Made by a program: the position numbers and the translations under genes. From Isoetes taiwanensis (Eukaryota > Streptophyta > Lycopodiopsida > Isoetales > Isoetaceae): a DNA stretch of 64,000 bases. Below the pieces are notes generated by a model, which did no database searches, was not told where the DNA came from, and worked only from the letters and a program-made list of their open reading frames with translations. Numbering within the stretch: the stretch's first letter is position 1; each line of letters begins with the position of its first letter. Of this stretch, positions 23,425 through 34,709 are shown one piece after another. The DNA lies in assembly GCA_021234155.1 (NCBI GenBank), contig JAJEKV010000021.1, forward strand, positions 17,779,710 through 17,843,709. The letters are read 5' to 3'.

Positions 23425-23784
23425 TATAATGCCTATATGACGCTCATGCCTACACCTTTAGTTGCCCAACGTGGAGGATAGAGTCCTTCCCGTATATGGG
23501 GCGTGAAGAATAGGGTCCTCCCCGTAGGCATTGACTAGAGGTGCTTTTCCTATCAATGCATTCCTGCATGACCTCTTATCTCTCGAGGTCGTCTACTTCT
23601 GTGGGACAGAAGTAGACTTTTTAATCTACCTTCCAACTCATCCAAGTGGAATCGCGGTCATGCCTACATTGACATTACACCACGTCCTAGAGATCACCGT
23701 AGTGGTCTCATCATCGGTAACAACGCATGCAACCCATACCAAGCATAGGTTGCATGCGTAGATTAATCTTAACTACACATGAAA
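23425..23784. other. Flank between CACTA end and chromovirus pol
   Basis: No LTR resembling 27305-28585 is present here, so the chromovirus lacks its 3' LTR at this place. An inverted word pair (CTACTTCTGTGGGACAGAAGTAG at about 23590) forms a small hairpin. No gene seen. Confidence 0.5.
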
Positions 23785-26673
23785 TTAATCTACATAAATC
23801 GACATGCCTGAGCCGATTTCTTCGGAGATGACCTTGCCGTCCCATTGCTCCATAAACTGTGGGTACTGCTTTAATAGATCCTTCTTAAGTACCCATGTCG
23901 CGTCTTCCACCGGCAAGTGTTTCCACTTGACCAAATATTGGAGAAACTCTGATCTCCTTGTTTTCTTGCAGGCTTTATCAAGAATCAATTCTGGGACTAT
24001 TTCCAGCTGCTCTTCTGTCATTTCCAACAACGTTGGAGTGTCCAAGGCTTCGTCTGGATTGGGAGTATGCTTCTTCAACAAACTCACGTGGAAGACCTTA
24101 AGAATTTTTAGGTGTGCTGGCAAGTCTAACTTGTAGGATTGGTTACCTACTCTTTGGACTATTCTGAAGCCTGCTTCACTTTGATCTTGAGCCACACGTT
24201 GTCGCCAACTTGGAACTCTCTGACTGTCCGATGCTTGTCGGCAATGCTCTTTTGTCGACTCCTTGCTGCGAGAAGATATCCTCGAACCTCTTCCACCAGC
24301 TGCTGCATGTCGGCCAACATTTGCTGCGACACCTCTACCTTTGACACGGGATTGTGCCAAGTGTCTGGAGTTAGGCATTGGTAGCCGTAGTTGATCATGA
24401 ATGGCGACATTTGGGATGATTCCTACTTGGTGCTATTATACACAAACTCCACCAAGTGAATAAATTCTTCCCACATACCTTGCTTGTTCCTGACATAGTT
24501 TCGTAGCATATCCTCCAAAATTCTGTTGGTTCGCTCCGTTTGCCCATCCGTCTGAGGATGATAGGCCGTGCTCATGGATAGCTTCGTCTGAATTGTCGCA
24601 AAGAGGTCCTGCCAAAAGGCACTTATGAACTTCGGGTCCCTGTCGGAGATGATCTCCCTTGGCATGCCATGGAGCCTGAAGATTTCTTTGGTGAAGAGCT
24701 TCGCTGTATCCATAGCTGTGTCGGGTGGTCCTGCAAGGCACAAAATGTGCCATCTTCGACAACTTGTCGACCACGACCATCAAGGCATCCTTCCCTCTTA
24801 CTGTCCTTGGAAGCCCTGTTATGAAGTCCATGCTGATGACCTCCCACTTAACGTTCGGCACCGCTAAAGGTTCCAATGCCCCTGGAATTCGAAGCTGCTC
24901 TGCCTTCGTCTGCTGACATAGCTGACACTCTTTGATGTAGCGAGCTACCTGCTTCTTCATTCCTGGCCAATAATAGCTGCTGCGCACTTTGAAATACGTC
25001 TTCATAAATCCTGCGTGGCCAGCTATTGGATTGTTGTGGGTGTCGTGGAGAATCAACTTCCTTACACCTAATGATTCGGGCACGCACAACTTGTCTTTAT
25101 GGTATAACAGGTTGCTTTCCTTCTTATAATGTTTGAAGGCTTCCCGCTCCTTATCTGTTCTAGCCTCCTTAGAGAGGCTTGCCCATACTTCCTTGAAATC
25201 ACTATCCAATGGCAATGTCTCCTCGATTTTCTTACCAAACTCACTTGAAAGAGTTGATATAGCATTACAATGCGTTCTCGTCCCAAGTGGTCTCCTGGAG
25301 AGGGCATCTGCAACCACATTAAGCTTGCCAGGCTTATACACTATGTCAAAATCATATTCCTCAAGGAATTCCATCCACCTCCTTTTCCTTAGGTTGAGGA
25401 GTGGTTGGGTGAAGATATATTGAAGGCTCTGGTGATCAGTATCCAACTGAAACTTCCTTCCCAGCAAATAATGCCTCCAAATCCCTTAATGCCCTGACAA
25501 TGGCTAGCAACTCCTGATCATGGGTCGGGTAGCGTGTCTCGGCGTCGTTCATCTTCCGGGAATCATACGCTACTACTCGCTCTTCCTGCATGAGCACTGC
25601 ACCTGTTGCTATCTTACTTGCGTCTGTCGCCACAAGCTTGTCTTTCTCTGGGTCTGGCAGGGTCAATATGGGGGCGGTTGTCAAAGCTTTCTTCAACAAT
25701 TCAAACCCTGCTTGGGCCTTCTTGCGCCAATGATCTGCCCAATCTTTCACCTTTTCCACCCTCGTCAAGTCCGTTAGCGGGGCTGCTATCTTTGCAAAGT
25801 TCTTCACAAACTTCCTGTAGTACCCTACTAGGCCAAGAAAACTTCTGATCTCATGGACATTCTTCGGTGCCGACCACTAAATGACTGCTTCAATCTTGGC
25901 AGGATCCGTCGAGATTCCTTCTGCTGAGACCACATGACCCAGGTATTCCACCTTCTCCGTTGCGAAGTGGCACTTCGACAACTTGGCGTACAACTGGTGC
26001 CTCCTCAACTTCTCAAGCACCCTCCTTAGGTGTTGTACGTGTTCCTCCAGGGATCTGCTATACACCAGAATATCGTCAAAGAATACTATCACAAAGGTGT
26101 CCAAGAACTCCCTGAAGATGTCGTTCATGAGTCTCATGAATGTTGCTGGGGCGTTCGATAAGCCGAAAGGCATTACCATGAATTCATAGTGCCCATACCG
26201 CGTTCTGAAGGCGGTTTTATGGATGTCTTCTTCCTTGATCCTGATTTGATGATAGCCCGACCTTAGATCGATTTTGGAGAAGACTTTTGCCCCTTGGAGC
26301 TGATCCATCAAGTCATCCGATCTGGGGAGCGCATACTTGTTCTTGATGGTGTGCTTGTTCAACTGCCTGTAATCTATGCTATGCACATTCTCAAGCTGCC
26401 ATCCTTCTTCTTTACAAAAAGAATCGGTGCCCCAAATGGTGAGACGCTAGGTCTAATGAAGCCTAGGTCGAGCAACTCCTGCAATTGCTTCTTTAGCTCC
26501 GTCAGCTCCTGCGTCGTCATTCTATATGGAGCCTTGCTCGTCAGCTTCGTTCCTGATTCGAGTGCTATCTCACACTCGACTCCCCTGTAAGGAGGGAGCT
26601 GCTCGATCTCATCTGGAAAGAGATCGTGGAACTCCATTGGACATGGGTTAGTCGATCCTAAGAGATGGGGCAA
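23785..26673 (-). pseudogene. Ty3/gypsy chromovirus pol (RT, RNase H, integrase, chromodomain), broken
   Basis: Minus-strand pieces appear in standard Ty3/gypsy order. The RT N-terminus (26673-26374) contains [19 protein letters not shown]. The RT core (26386-25877) has the active-site FFDDILVYS. RNase H (25807-25436) begins near DKLVATDASKIATGAVLMQ. Integrase (25467-24436) carries the H-H-C-C finger (ending CQLCQQTK) and the first catalytic Asp in SMDFITGLP. The remainder of integrase (24743-24423) contains SDRDPKF and STAYHPQTDGQTERTNR. The C-terminal chromodomain (24378-23785) contains LQYLVKWKHLPVEDATW. A TAG stop follows IEAVI near 25877, and several frameshifts break the frame, so it is inactive. 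Gag and protease are not seen between pol and the PBS, implying an internal deletion. Confidence 0.93.
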
Positions 26674-27290
26674 TCCTGTGTAAATGGCGCAATTTGTGCC
26701 GTGATGGTTTTAAATGCATTCTAAAGCCATCATGAATTTCTTCAGAAAGACCCTAAAGGCATCGAATTTTATAAAACTGTAAGGGCAGCATTAGGGTTTC
26801 TAAGACAAAGGATTCCACAACAAGAGTTTGTCTAGAGTTTCAGGATTTCCTAGCTGGGCTATGGCATCAAATCATCTATTTCCAAATCAGGCCAACGTCT
26901 GGTATTTTAGCTTCGGATTTGTGAAATAAAATCGTGTTGTGACGAGTCTGACGGGAATCCAAATCTTTTTTGCATTTTTTCTAAAAAACTACCTAATTCT
27001 TTAGGCTTCTCGTAGAGGCGGCTTGAAAGCTCAGATGTGGCAGCTGAGAACTGGATCAATCAAATCACCATTCTTAGTCTACAGATTTGGCCGAATGGAA
27101 GACCTTATTTTGTAAACTTTGGCAAGTTTAGGGCTTCAGAGATATAATGCCTTTTTCTGAGGCTTATTCTTGATTCTTTATTATTAAACTTCTTAACTTT
27201 GCTTATAGAAATACTAAACTATAATAGAATAGTTAAACTAATTTTAGTCAAATAAAAACACATGCAGGCTCCAAGAGAAATTGGAACTGT
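26674..27290. other. Retrotransposon leader, gag absent
   Basis: Sequence between the PBS and the start of pol is too short for gag plus protease (about 600 bp) and shows no zinc-knuckle or gag-like frame. Confidence 0.6.
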
Positions 27291-27302
27291 GCTCTGATAC
27301 CA
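27291..27302 (-). other. Primer-binding site for initiator tRNA-Met
   Basis: GCTCTGATACCA on the plus strand, that is TGGTATCAGAGC on the minus strand, the common plant PBS complementary to the tRNA-iMet 3' end. It lies 2 bp inside the LTR edge at 27305. Confidence 0.92.
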
Positions 27303-27304
27303 CT

Positions 27305-28585
27305 TGTTACGAACCAAATGTTCTCCAGTAATCAAAAGATCAAACATCTAGTAAACCAACACTGAAACATTAAAGATTCTCAAAACCAGGCCTTTAGCCC
27401 AAAGCTCTCCTCCCAACCGGACCACTCATCTAGCAATATCAGGCTGGAATATAAAGACAATAAGGCATATCTGACAATTAGTTTCATCTTGTAGCTCCTT
27501 TCTCGAGCTAGCAGTCCTCAATATGATACACCAAGAGTAAGGTTCTAGGTTAGTAACAGGATATTAAACAAGAACAGCAAAAGCTGTAGGAAAAAAGTAA
27601 TGGCTTTCTAAGAATCAGATTCATGAGTAGAGCAGTCTTTCTTGATCCCCTATCACTAATCCGGTCATAACTCTCTTATTCGGACGAGTTATGGGAAGTG
27701 CCACCTCAATTCAGAAACTAGACTCCGAGACGGTTCCAGTGAATGAATATCGCCTCATTCGGAGCTCTGGTTGCGGAGATATCCCTAATTGAATATCAGG
27801 TTCTATTTATAGAACTCTCTACGACTTAAGCCTTCTTTGGTCTGCCTTTTGCCTGTGCCTTTGCCTTTGTCTTTGCCTTTTGTTCCCAACCATAATATAT
27901 ACTAACTCTATATCATATTGGCAACTCCCCCGAGCTCATTATTAGATATTAACCTTAAACCATATCACCTGCCTGCCTATCTGTCGGTCTGTTTGTCCGT
28001 CTGTCAGTCCATCCGTCCGTCCGTCATGATTCATTTTCTTATGCATCATCATTCAATTCTTCAATCATTCACCATCAATAATCAAGTAACTTAATCCCAA
28101 AAGCCTGTCAAAAAACATCACTCAGGCAAGTCAAGAGAAACTTCTGGTGTAAGACTTAACCAACCGCCTAGGAACCGCTTTAAAAATGGTTCATTTTCTT
28201 CCAAAATTGGCCCTCCTACCAATTCCTAGTTTTAGGAATCAAACAATCGGCACAAGAAGATACATAGTGTAGTCAATTCTGATCCACCATCACTCTTTCC
28301 ATGATATCTCCCACATACAAACTAATTTCGGCCTGATCAGACCTATTCCGAAAACCTCATTCAAAAACTTTTCCAAAAAAGTAAAAATCGCCTGAAAAGT
28401 ATCTTTGATAACCAAGATATGATGGTCTAGATTTTGGCTCGTGCTGCGTCTTTCCAGAAATCCTCACAGAAATCCCTTTGCTTTTGTCATGAACTTCGCA
28501 GAAGATTAATACATAATATGTATGCATTATTAATATATCCCAAATACATAATGCTTAATACGACTAAGATACCAGGACCGTCACA
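27305..28585 (-). repeat. 5' LTR of the chromovirus (1281 bp)
   Basis: The LTR begins TGTGACGGTCC at 28585 (minus strand) and ends GGTTCGTAACA at 27305, giving TG...CA ends next to the PBS. Its start resembles that of the LTR at 59578 (TGTGACGTTCC), typical of plant Ty3/gypsy elements. A CTGT/CCGT-type microsatellite lies inside. Confidence 0.8.
27971..28025. repeat. Tetranucleotide microsatellite (CTGT/CCGT)
   Basis: An imperfect run of CTGT, CCGT and GTCC words about 55 bp long within the LTR. Confidence 0.7.
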
Positions 28586-30149
28586 ATAGTTCCCACAGAA
28601 AATATACGTACGTTGGTTTAAATCTTTAGAAATAAGCGTACATCTTATCTAACATATTTCATGTGTCACATTCTGTATTGGGCATAACAGGGGGAACATT
28701 AGAAACCAACAGGTTGAAATTGAAAATTTTGCAATTAACTTAGCATATATTATATTAAGAAATCTTCTAGTAAGTTTTCTTATGGTTTTGTACTAAGACA
28801 ATGGAAAGTTTTGGCTTTGAACAATAAGAAAATTTTGAGATGGGATCTAAAAAGTTGATTACACTGGTTACATCCATCTATTTAACCTATTCCAAATACA
28901 TAACTAGTGGATATTCAATGCATTAAACGAAAAGAACATGCCATAAGACTTCATGTGGACTTTTGAAGCTATGTGGTCCCTCAAGTTTAATTGGCCATTA
29001 TAAAAGATTTGTCCTTGTGACTAGGAAATGTAGCTACCGTCCAACCACCTTTAGGCTAAAGTTCCGTAAGCGCCATTTGATGCCTAGCAATTAAGAACCC
29101 ATCAATAGAAATGAAAGAATTCAGAACTACCTCCGTTGGATCGGATTCCACTTGTGGCAGAAGGTTAGGTTTGGAATAGGCTTAGAGACTGCACAATTTA
29201 TCCCTGGAGAAAGCATTGCACGATAGTGGAATCTCACCGGGAGCAATTGGAAAGCTCTGGTTGTGGTAGTTCTCAGCCTTAAACTACAAAAGGGACCCCA
29301 CGAGTTTAGTTGGCCAACACCTTATACAATTTTTGATGGTATATAGTAGAATAGAGCCTTTAGAATGTCAATAATGCGTACAACCACCCAACCAGGTAGT
29401 CCACAAAATTAATGTCCATAAACATAAACGATAGGCATTTTTCCCTGGTCTCCGTGGACAATAAAAATACCTTCCTTCCTTCCTCCTATGCAAGCTATAA
29501 ACCTTTGTAGATAAGGAAATGGTTTGATTTCTCCATGGATCTTTAGATATTTTATTGCGTGGATGGATCTGGATTACAAGCAAGTCATATCAACTATCAA
29601 TAACTATGCCTTCGCTTTGAATTTATGGCGGGTCCTTTTCTTTCTAGCTAACTTACTTTGCAGAATCCTTTACATGGTTTGTTTTATTTTTTCAAATACC
29701 CTTTTTTAGGGCAAGGAAGAAGGACTTCAAGGTGCTGTTGGAGAGCAGAGATGCGGATCAAGGCGGGTTTTACCTTCGCCATCCTGCAGGGCATTTAAGT
29801 AAGTAATTTTTATGACTAAGTTGTCTGTCTTGGCTCGATTTCTCCTTTTTTTGGGCCTCCATTGTCGGACGAAGTGCCATCTTCTTGCTTTGTCTGTTGA
29901 CCTTTTTTGTACACAGCCTAGATTCAATGGAGGGTTAAGGAAAAAAAATGTAGCATAAAATTTTAGAACAGGAAGAGATTTAGGCCCAACATATCCAATA
30001 GTTGACCAGCCCTTTTTGTAATATTATATTATTTCTACTACTGATGCAGGCATGGCCGAAGTAGATGGTTGTAGGGTGTCATGAATGAACTTGATGGTTG
30101 TAGGCACCACCAGACTAAGCAGCTCTTGGTGTGTACGCAAACCACATGA
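28586..30149. other. Intergenic, no supported gene
   Basis: AT-rich sequence between the retrotransposon LTR and the SDR stop codon. The short open frames on either strand show no recognisable motif. Confidence 0.5.
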
Positions 30150-31094
30150 TCAGTGGATTGCAGGTTTCAGACCTGCTCCGGTGCTGTAAGCCCCATCTAT
30201 GACTAAATTGTGGCCGCTTATGTATGCTGAATTATCAGAACACAAAAACAGCACAGCCTGAGCAATATCATTAACATTTAACTGATGCCCCTGCAGTGCA
30301 GCTTGGGTTGCAAAGATTAGTTCTAGGTCTTGAGCTTTTGATCCTGGTAGCATCCTTTGGAACCATTTCACTGTTAATGGTGTCACCACTCCATATGGCG
30401 AGATGCAATTTACCCTAATTCCATGCTCTGCAAATTCCGCTGCGGCTGCCTTTGTAATTCCAAGCACTGCATGTTTGCTTATGTTGTATGCAGGCATTGA
30501 TTTGCCTGGAATTAGACATGTGACGCTGCAGCTGTTGATTATGACCCCTTTTTTTGCCTTCACCATGATCTTGGATGCATGCTTTATTCCCATCACCATA
30601 CCCTTTACATGGACATCCATGAGTAGATCATATTTTGCCATGTCCATGCTTAAGAAACTGTTGTTTTCGTCTGGAATGCCTGCATTGTTGAACATGATAT
30701 CTAAATGACCCCACCTTGATATTGCAAAGTTCACTGCTGCTTCTATGTCATCTTCTTTAGTCACATCACAGTGCATAAATTGTGCCCTGGAGCCAATTTC
30801 CTTGCATAGAATTTCGCCCAATTCATTCTGGATGTCGGCAACAATAACATATGCTCCATTCTCCACAAACAGCCTCGTTGTTGCAGCCCCAATGCCACTG
30901 GCACCTCCAGTTATGATGGCCACTCTATCTTCCAGTAATCTGCATGAAGATATGCATCTCAACATGTGTATATATCAAGAAGGGCATATGCAAAATCTCG
31001 TTTACCTCGTTTGATGAACAATTGATGCTGTGGTACTGTTGGATTCCAATCTGCTGATACATCTGTCATGAATAGAGTTCTGGTGCTGTGACAT
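30150..31094 (-). CDS. Short-chain dehydrogenase/reductase (SDR110C-like), two exons
   Basis: Exon 1 (31094-31006) encodes MSQHQNSIHDRC... and ends at a GTAAAC donor. Exon 2 (30939-30150) follows an ATGCAG acceptor; the splice joins in phase as ...HQTR-LLEDRVAIITGG, giving 292 residues. Classical SDR features are all present: TGGASGIG cofactor loop (residues 40-47), Asp65 that favours NAD(H), NNAG (114-117), and the Ser168-Tyr181-Lys185 catalytic triad with YNISK. Length and sequence fit the plant SDR110C group, which includes secoisolariciresinol, xanthoxin and momilactone-type dehydrogenases; these oxidise alcohols of secondary metabolites. Substrate cannot be told from sequence. The first 30 residues are Ser/Thr/His-rich and poorly conserved in type, possibly a weak targeting extension. 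It appears intact and is one of two convincing host genes here. Confidence 0.93.
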
Positions 31095-31877
31095 CCTGCA
31101 ATCCCAAACAAAGTAGTCTTCACAAGGCATCATTAACAGATTAGCTGCTAAGAGTAAATGACAGTTATATATTGACAATTCTGTTGAGATGCTGCTTCAA
31201 CAGCTAGCTAGCCGGTATGAAGGTCAAAGCATGCTAATTGTGTCGCTGTAAACTCTTGTTTCTAGCTGTAGCTACTAGAAAATCAATTTCTTCATTGGAA
31301 ACATCGTATTTTGTTGACAGAAGGCTTGGGCGCTGTTTAAGGAGGATAACCAGCCACACTTGCTGGATTTGACCAGAACTGGCTTGTCGTAACACTAACA
31401 CTCACATATAGTATTCCTTCTAAGCAACCATGAATCATATGTTAGTAGTTGATATATAATATTCCTATGTGCACGCGAGAAGAATTTTCAGGGCAAAATT
31501 TCAAGAACCGACTAGAACAATTGGAGAGAGGCTATTCTAGTGTTAGAACTTTGGATCTATCAACAAAATTTGTTTAGGAAAGGAATATTTTACACCAAAA
31601 GCTTAAGATGATGGATGAAGTACACTAGAGCATCTATCAACAAAATTTTGCTACGAGAGAAATAGTTTATATAAAATGTTTAGAAGATGATACCTTGAAG
31701 TACACCAGAGCAGCTCAGTTGCCATGATAAAGACTGCCTTGATAAAAGCCTGCCTGTCGAATGTGCATTTGGTGGCCTTTACATGGATATTATATACATG
31801 GCCTTGTGGGGTTCTGGAGTTATTCATGGAGATGGAATTTATGGTATTACCATTGTGGTTATGGAAGGTGTAATTTT

Positions 31878-31906
31878 GGCGAGCTCGAAATTTCTTCGAG
31901 CTCGCC
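31878..31906. repeat. Perfect 12 bp stem hairpin
   Basis: GGCGAGCTCGAA (31878-31889), a 5-base loop, then TTCGAGCTCGCC (31895-31906). The arm itself contains palindromic GAGCTC and CGAGCTCG. It could be a structured RNA or DNA site or a mobile-element end. Confidence 0.75.
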
Positions 31907-33147
31907 GAAATTCACCAACGACAAAAAATGGGACATTGAAATTTTATCTTTTTAGACAGGAATGTTGGCGGTGCCAGTTAGAAGGGGACGGCAGGGGACG
32001 ACAGGGGCCGACGGAGACAACAAGGGGCATAGTCGATTTGAATCGACTGTATTTTTCTTCTTGAAAAAAATTGCTGTTTGGCCCTGTAATTTCAGGGCCC
32101 CTTTTTTCCGTCAAATTAGATCATCACTTGTTGAATGCTAGTTAATGCTCTAAGTCTATATGCACGTAATTTTTTCCTTTAGGTCTTTTTTTTCTTTTTT
32201 TTTTTCTTTTTTTTTTTGGGATGGATGAACTCAAATTTAATTAATATAATTTATTAAAGTACATTAGGAATAGAATAGAATAGAACACTCGGCCAAGTTA
32301 GCATACACAGACTATACCTCAAATATTGCATAGCCATCTTTTAGCAGGGTTCTAAAATAATTTGAGGTATATAAAAATCCTTTTCATCTCACAATCAATA
32401 GGACATCCTAAAATTTAGTAGGACGTGTCAAGTTGACAACCAAAATACTAGGACCAATTTGGCAAAACTAGAAAATCCACCTGCTCTTGTGCTAACAGAA
32501 CGGAGAGCACAGAACGGAGTTGCTCCTAAATGGCCTGGACAGCAATGGAGTCGCTCCCAAACAGAGCCATGTGGCTTGTGGCAGAGCTTTTGTTTGTGGA
32601 CAACAGAACAGAGAGGAACATCGGCTACGAAATGGTAAAGGAGGGGAAAGAAAAGAAAAATAGAAAATGGAAAAAGTGAAGAAGGGGAGGGGGGGATAGA
32701 TAATAGAAGGGGAATTTTTAAGAGGACAAAACCCTTGTTGTTCAAAACTATAGGACAAAGTCCAATTCGATACTTCTTTTTTTAGGACGGTTTGTCATGC
32801 TCGCTTGTGTAGACAATAGGTGGACATAAACAAAATTTATAGGACAGAACATAAAATCATCCTCCCTTTTTTCGAACCCTGTTAGGTATGTTGAAGCTAT
32901 CATATTTGCAATGTTAATGTCAAAATAGACCATCAATTTTGATAGTTTCAATGGTTGACTACTAATAAAAGTCTTATAGTTAGACATGTTGAGTTTCAAG
33001 TCGACAAGTGTTGCTTCTCCTTTGCATCTTTATATTAAATAACGAGATTGACTATTGATAATGGGACCACTAGCGTAAATATACTTTTCTAGTGACTTGA
33101 ACTTCTCTTGTTTTGATTTAATGGATTGTATATAGCACTCAGAATGA

Positions 33148-33241
33148 GGATCTTTGGTTTGTTGAATAGGTAGCTTATTCACCACATCGTCTCCGGATCC
33201 TTGGTTTCTTGAATAGATAGCTTATTCACCACATCATCTCC
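33148..33241. repeat. 47 bp tandem duplication
   Basis: GGATCTTTGGTTTGTTGAAT... (33148) is followed by a second copy at 33195 with a few substitutions, both ending TTATTCACCACATC-TCTCC. Confidence 0.85.
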
Positions 33242-34472
33242 TTCTCTTTGACCACTAACCACAATCTATTGAGTTGATGTGAAGGTAACACATTTTCTTT
33301 ATGATATGCATTTATAATTAATAGACTACGCATTTTTAGTTAAATAGATTGATTGTGTATATTTACTTCTCTTCTAGTTTAGTGAATACTAGAAGAGAGA
33401 GAATGGACATCTTTGGGTCGTTGACTGGCTAATTTAGTACTCATCCATGTCTACAATGGTTCTTGTCATTTTTGCTTGCTTTTTGTTTGGGCTTCTCGTG
33501 GACATTAAAAGCTGTATCCATCTATCTATCTTAATACCATAAGTAATCAATATTGACTCAATGTAATATAGTCGGTGGCTTCAATTGGCTAAGCAAAAGG
33601 TTGGCTAAGCAAAAGGATAATCAATAGCATGCATTTCAATGCCTAAATTTTGAAGGAAAATGCAGTTTTTAAAAGAAAACGGGTTATTAAAATAAAAATA
33701 TTGTACAAGTTTTTAAATTACTTTTTACTTTAATGCAAATAACCTTTTCATTCATATTGGAGTTGTATTACTTTTACATGGTTTAAACTATTTCTCCTCT
33801 TTTGGTAGTCCCTTTCTGCCAATCTAGAAGAGTGGATTAGACCTGGGATATCTTCCTGCTATATTCTTGTAGATGGTACAAAAGGTGATCTTGCCATTTT
33901 TTGGTTTAGCCACCATATGGTATACTCTTATATCAGTCCCTCTAATAGATGGACTTATATTGTTCTCAACATTAAAGATTGCTATGTAGCCTTCATTAAT
34001 ATTTATATTAATCTGATATGAAAAATACAGAATTTACATGTCTCATCTAACTGTGTAAGTACAGGAGCACGAGCTTGAAGTACAATGTACTTACTCTAGC
34101 ATAGGAGACTAACGATAAGAACAAATTTGAAGATATTCAACCCAAATATATTCTGTCACTTCTTACTAAAGGGAAGAACACTTGTAAGCCATCAGTATCT
34201 TTTTCTAGGCCACAATCACACGGCAGCATGCAAATGAGTAAATGCCCTGAAAAATGTAGGTGGATAATTATATTGTTACTAGAGACATTGCCAATACAAT
34301 TTCTGACCATCAACCCCAATTTCTCGACATTAGAGAGAGGATGCCCGATGACAAGGGGAAGAGAGAGGATGCCCGATGATAAATGAAAATTTTTTGCCAG
34401 GATTTTATTGCCGTCTATGTTTCCTTTCCAAAAATTGGTCCGCAATAATCTATGAAAAACTTCAATGATTAG

Positions 34473-34709
34473 ATGAAGAAAGTAAAAGACTGGGTCAAAC
34501 AATGGGGTAAGAAATCTGCTCAGGAGAAAAAGGCCTCCAGATTGAATCTTCTTGAGCGGATTAATGAAATAAGATCTCAGTTGGAGACTAAACTCAAGAA
34601 TGATCTTCTGCACCAGAAGAAAGAACAATTAGAAATTCAGATCAAAATTCTAGAGGAGAATCAGGATAAAGGTATGGTTCTCAGAAGCAAGGTAAAGTTG
34701 TTTAACTAG
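34473..34709 (+). pseudogene. LINE ORF2 fragment (endonuclease-RT linker)
   Basis: A 78-residue open frame begins KDWVKQWGKKSAQEKKA, continues with a charged helical stretch, and ends KGMVLRSKVKLFN, resembling the ...RSRVKWLEEG... linker that precedes reverse transcriptase in plant L1-type ORF2. Neither endonuclease nor RT is seen adjacent, so it is a truncated relic. Confidence 0.5.

Larger units (their letters stand above)
23785..28585 (-). mobile_element. Truncated Ty3/gypsy chromovirus retrotransposon
   Basis: Order on the minus strand: 5' LTR (28585-27305), PBS (27302-27291), a 600 bp leader without gag, then pol with chromodomain to 23785. The 3' LTR is missing. The element ends 360 bp from the CACTA terminus at 23424, so a later insertion or deletion may have removed it. 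Confidence 0.85.
31095..34472. other. Intergenic, repeats but no supported gene
   Basis: Contains the hairpin at 31878, a purine-rich run (32630-32715), the duplication at 33148 and a 16 bp tandem pair TTGGCTAAGCAAAAGG at 33585-33616. The open frames at 32428-32758 are low-complexity shadows of the purine run. Confidence 0.5.

Noticed and set aside
34137-34628. 163-residue minus-strand frame
   Set aside because: It overlaps the LINE linker fragment on the opposite strand and has no recognisable domain.
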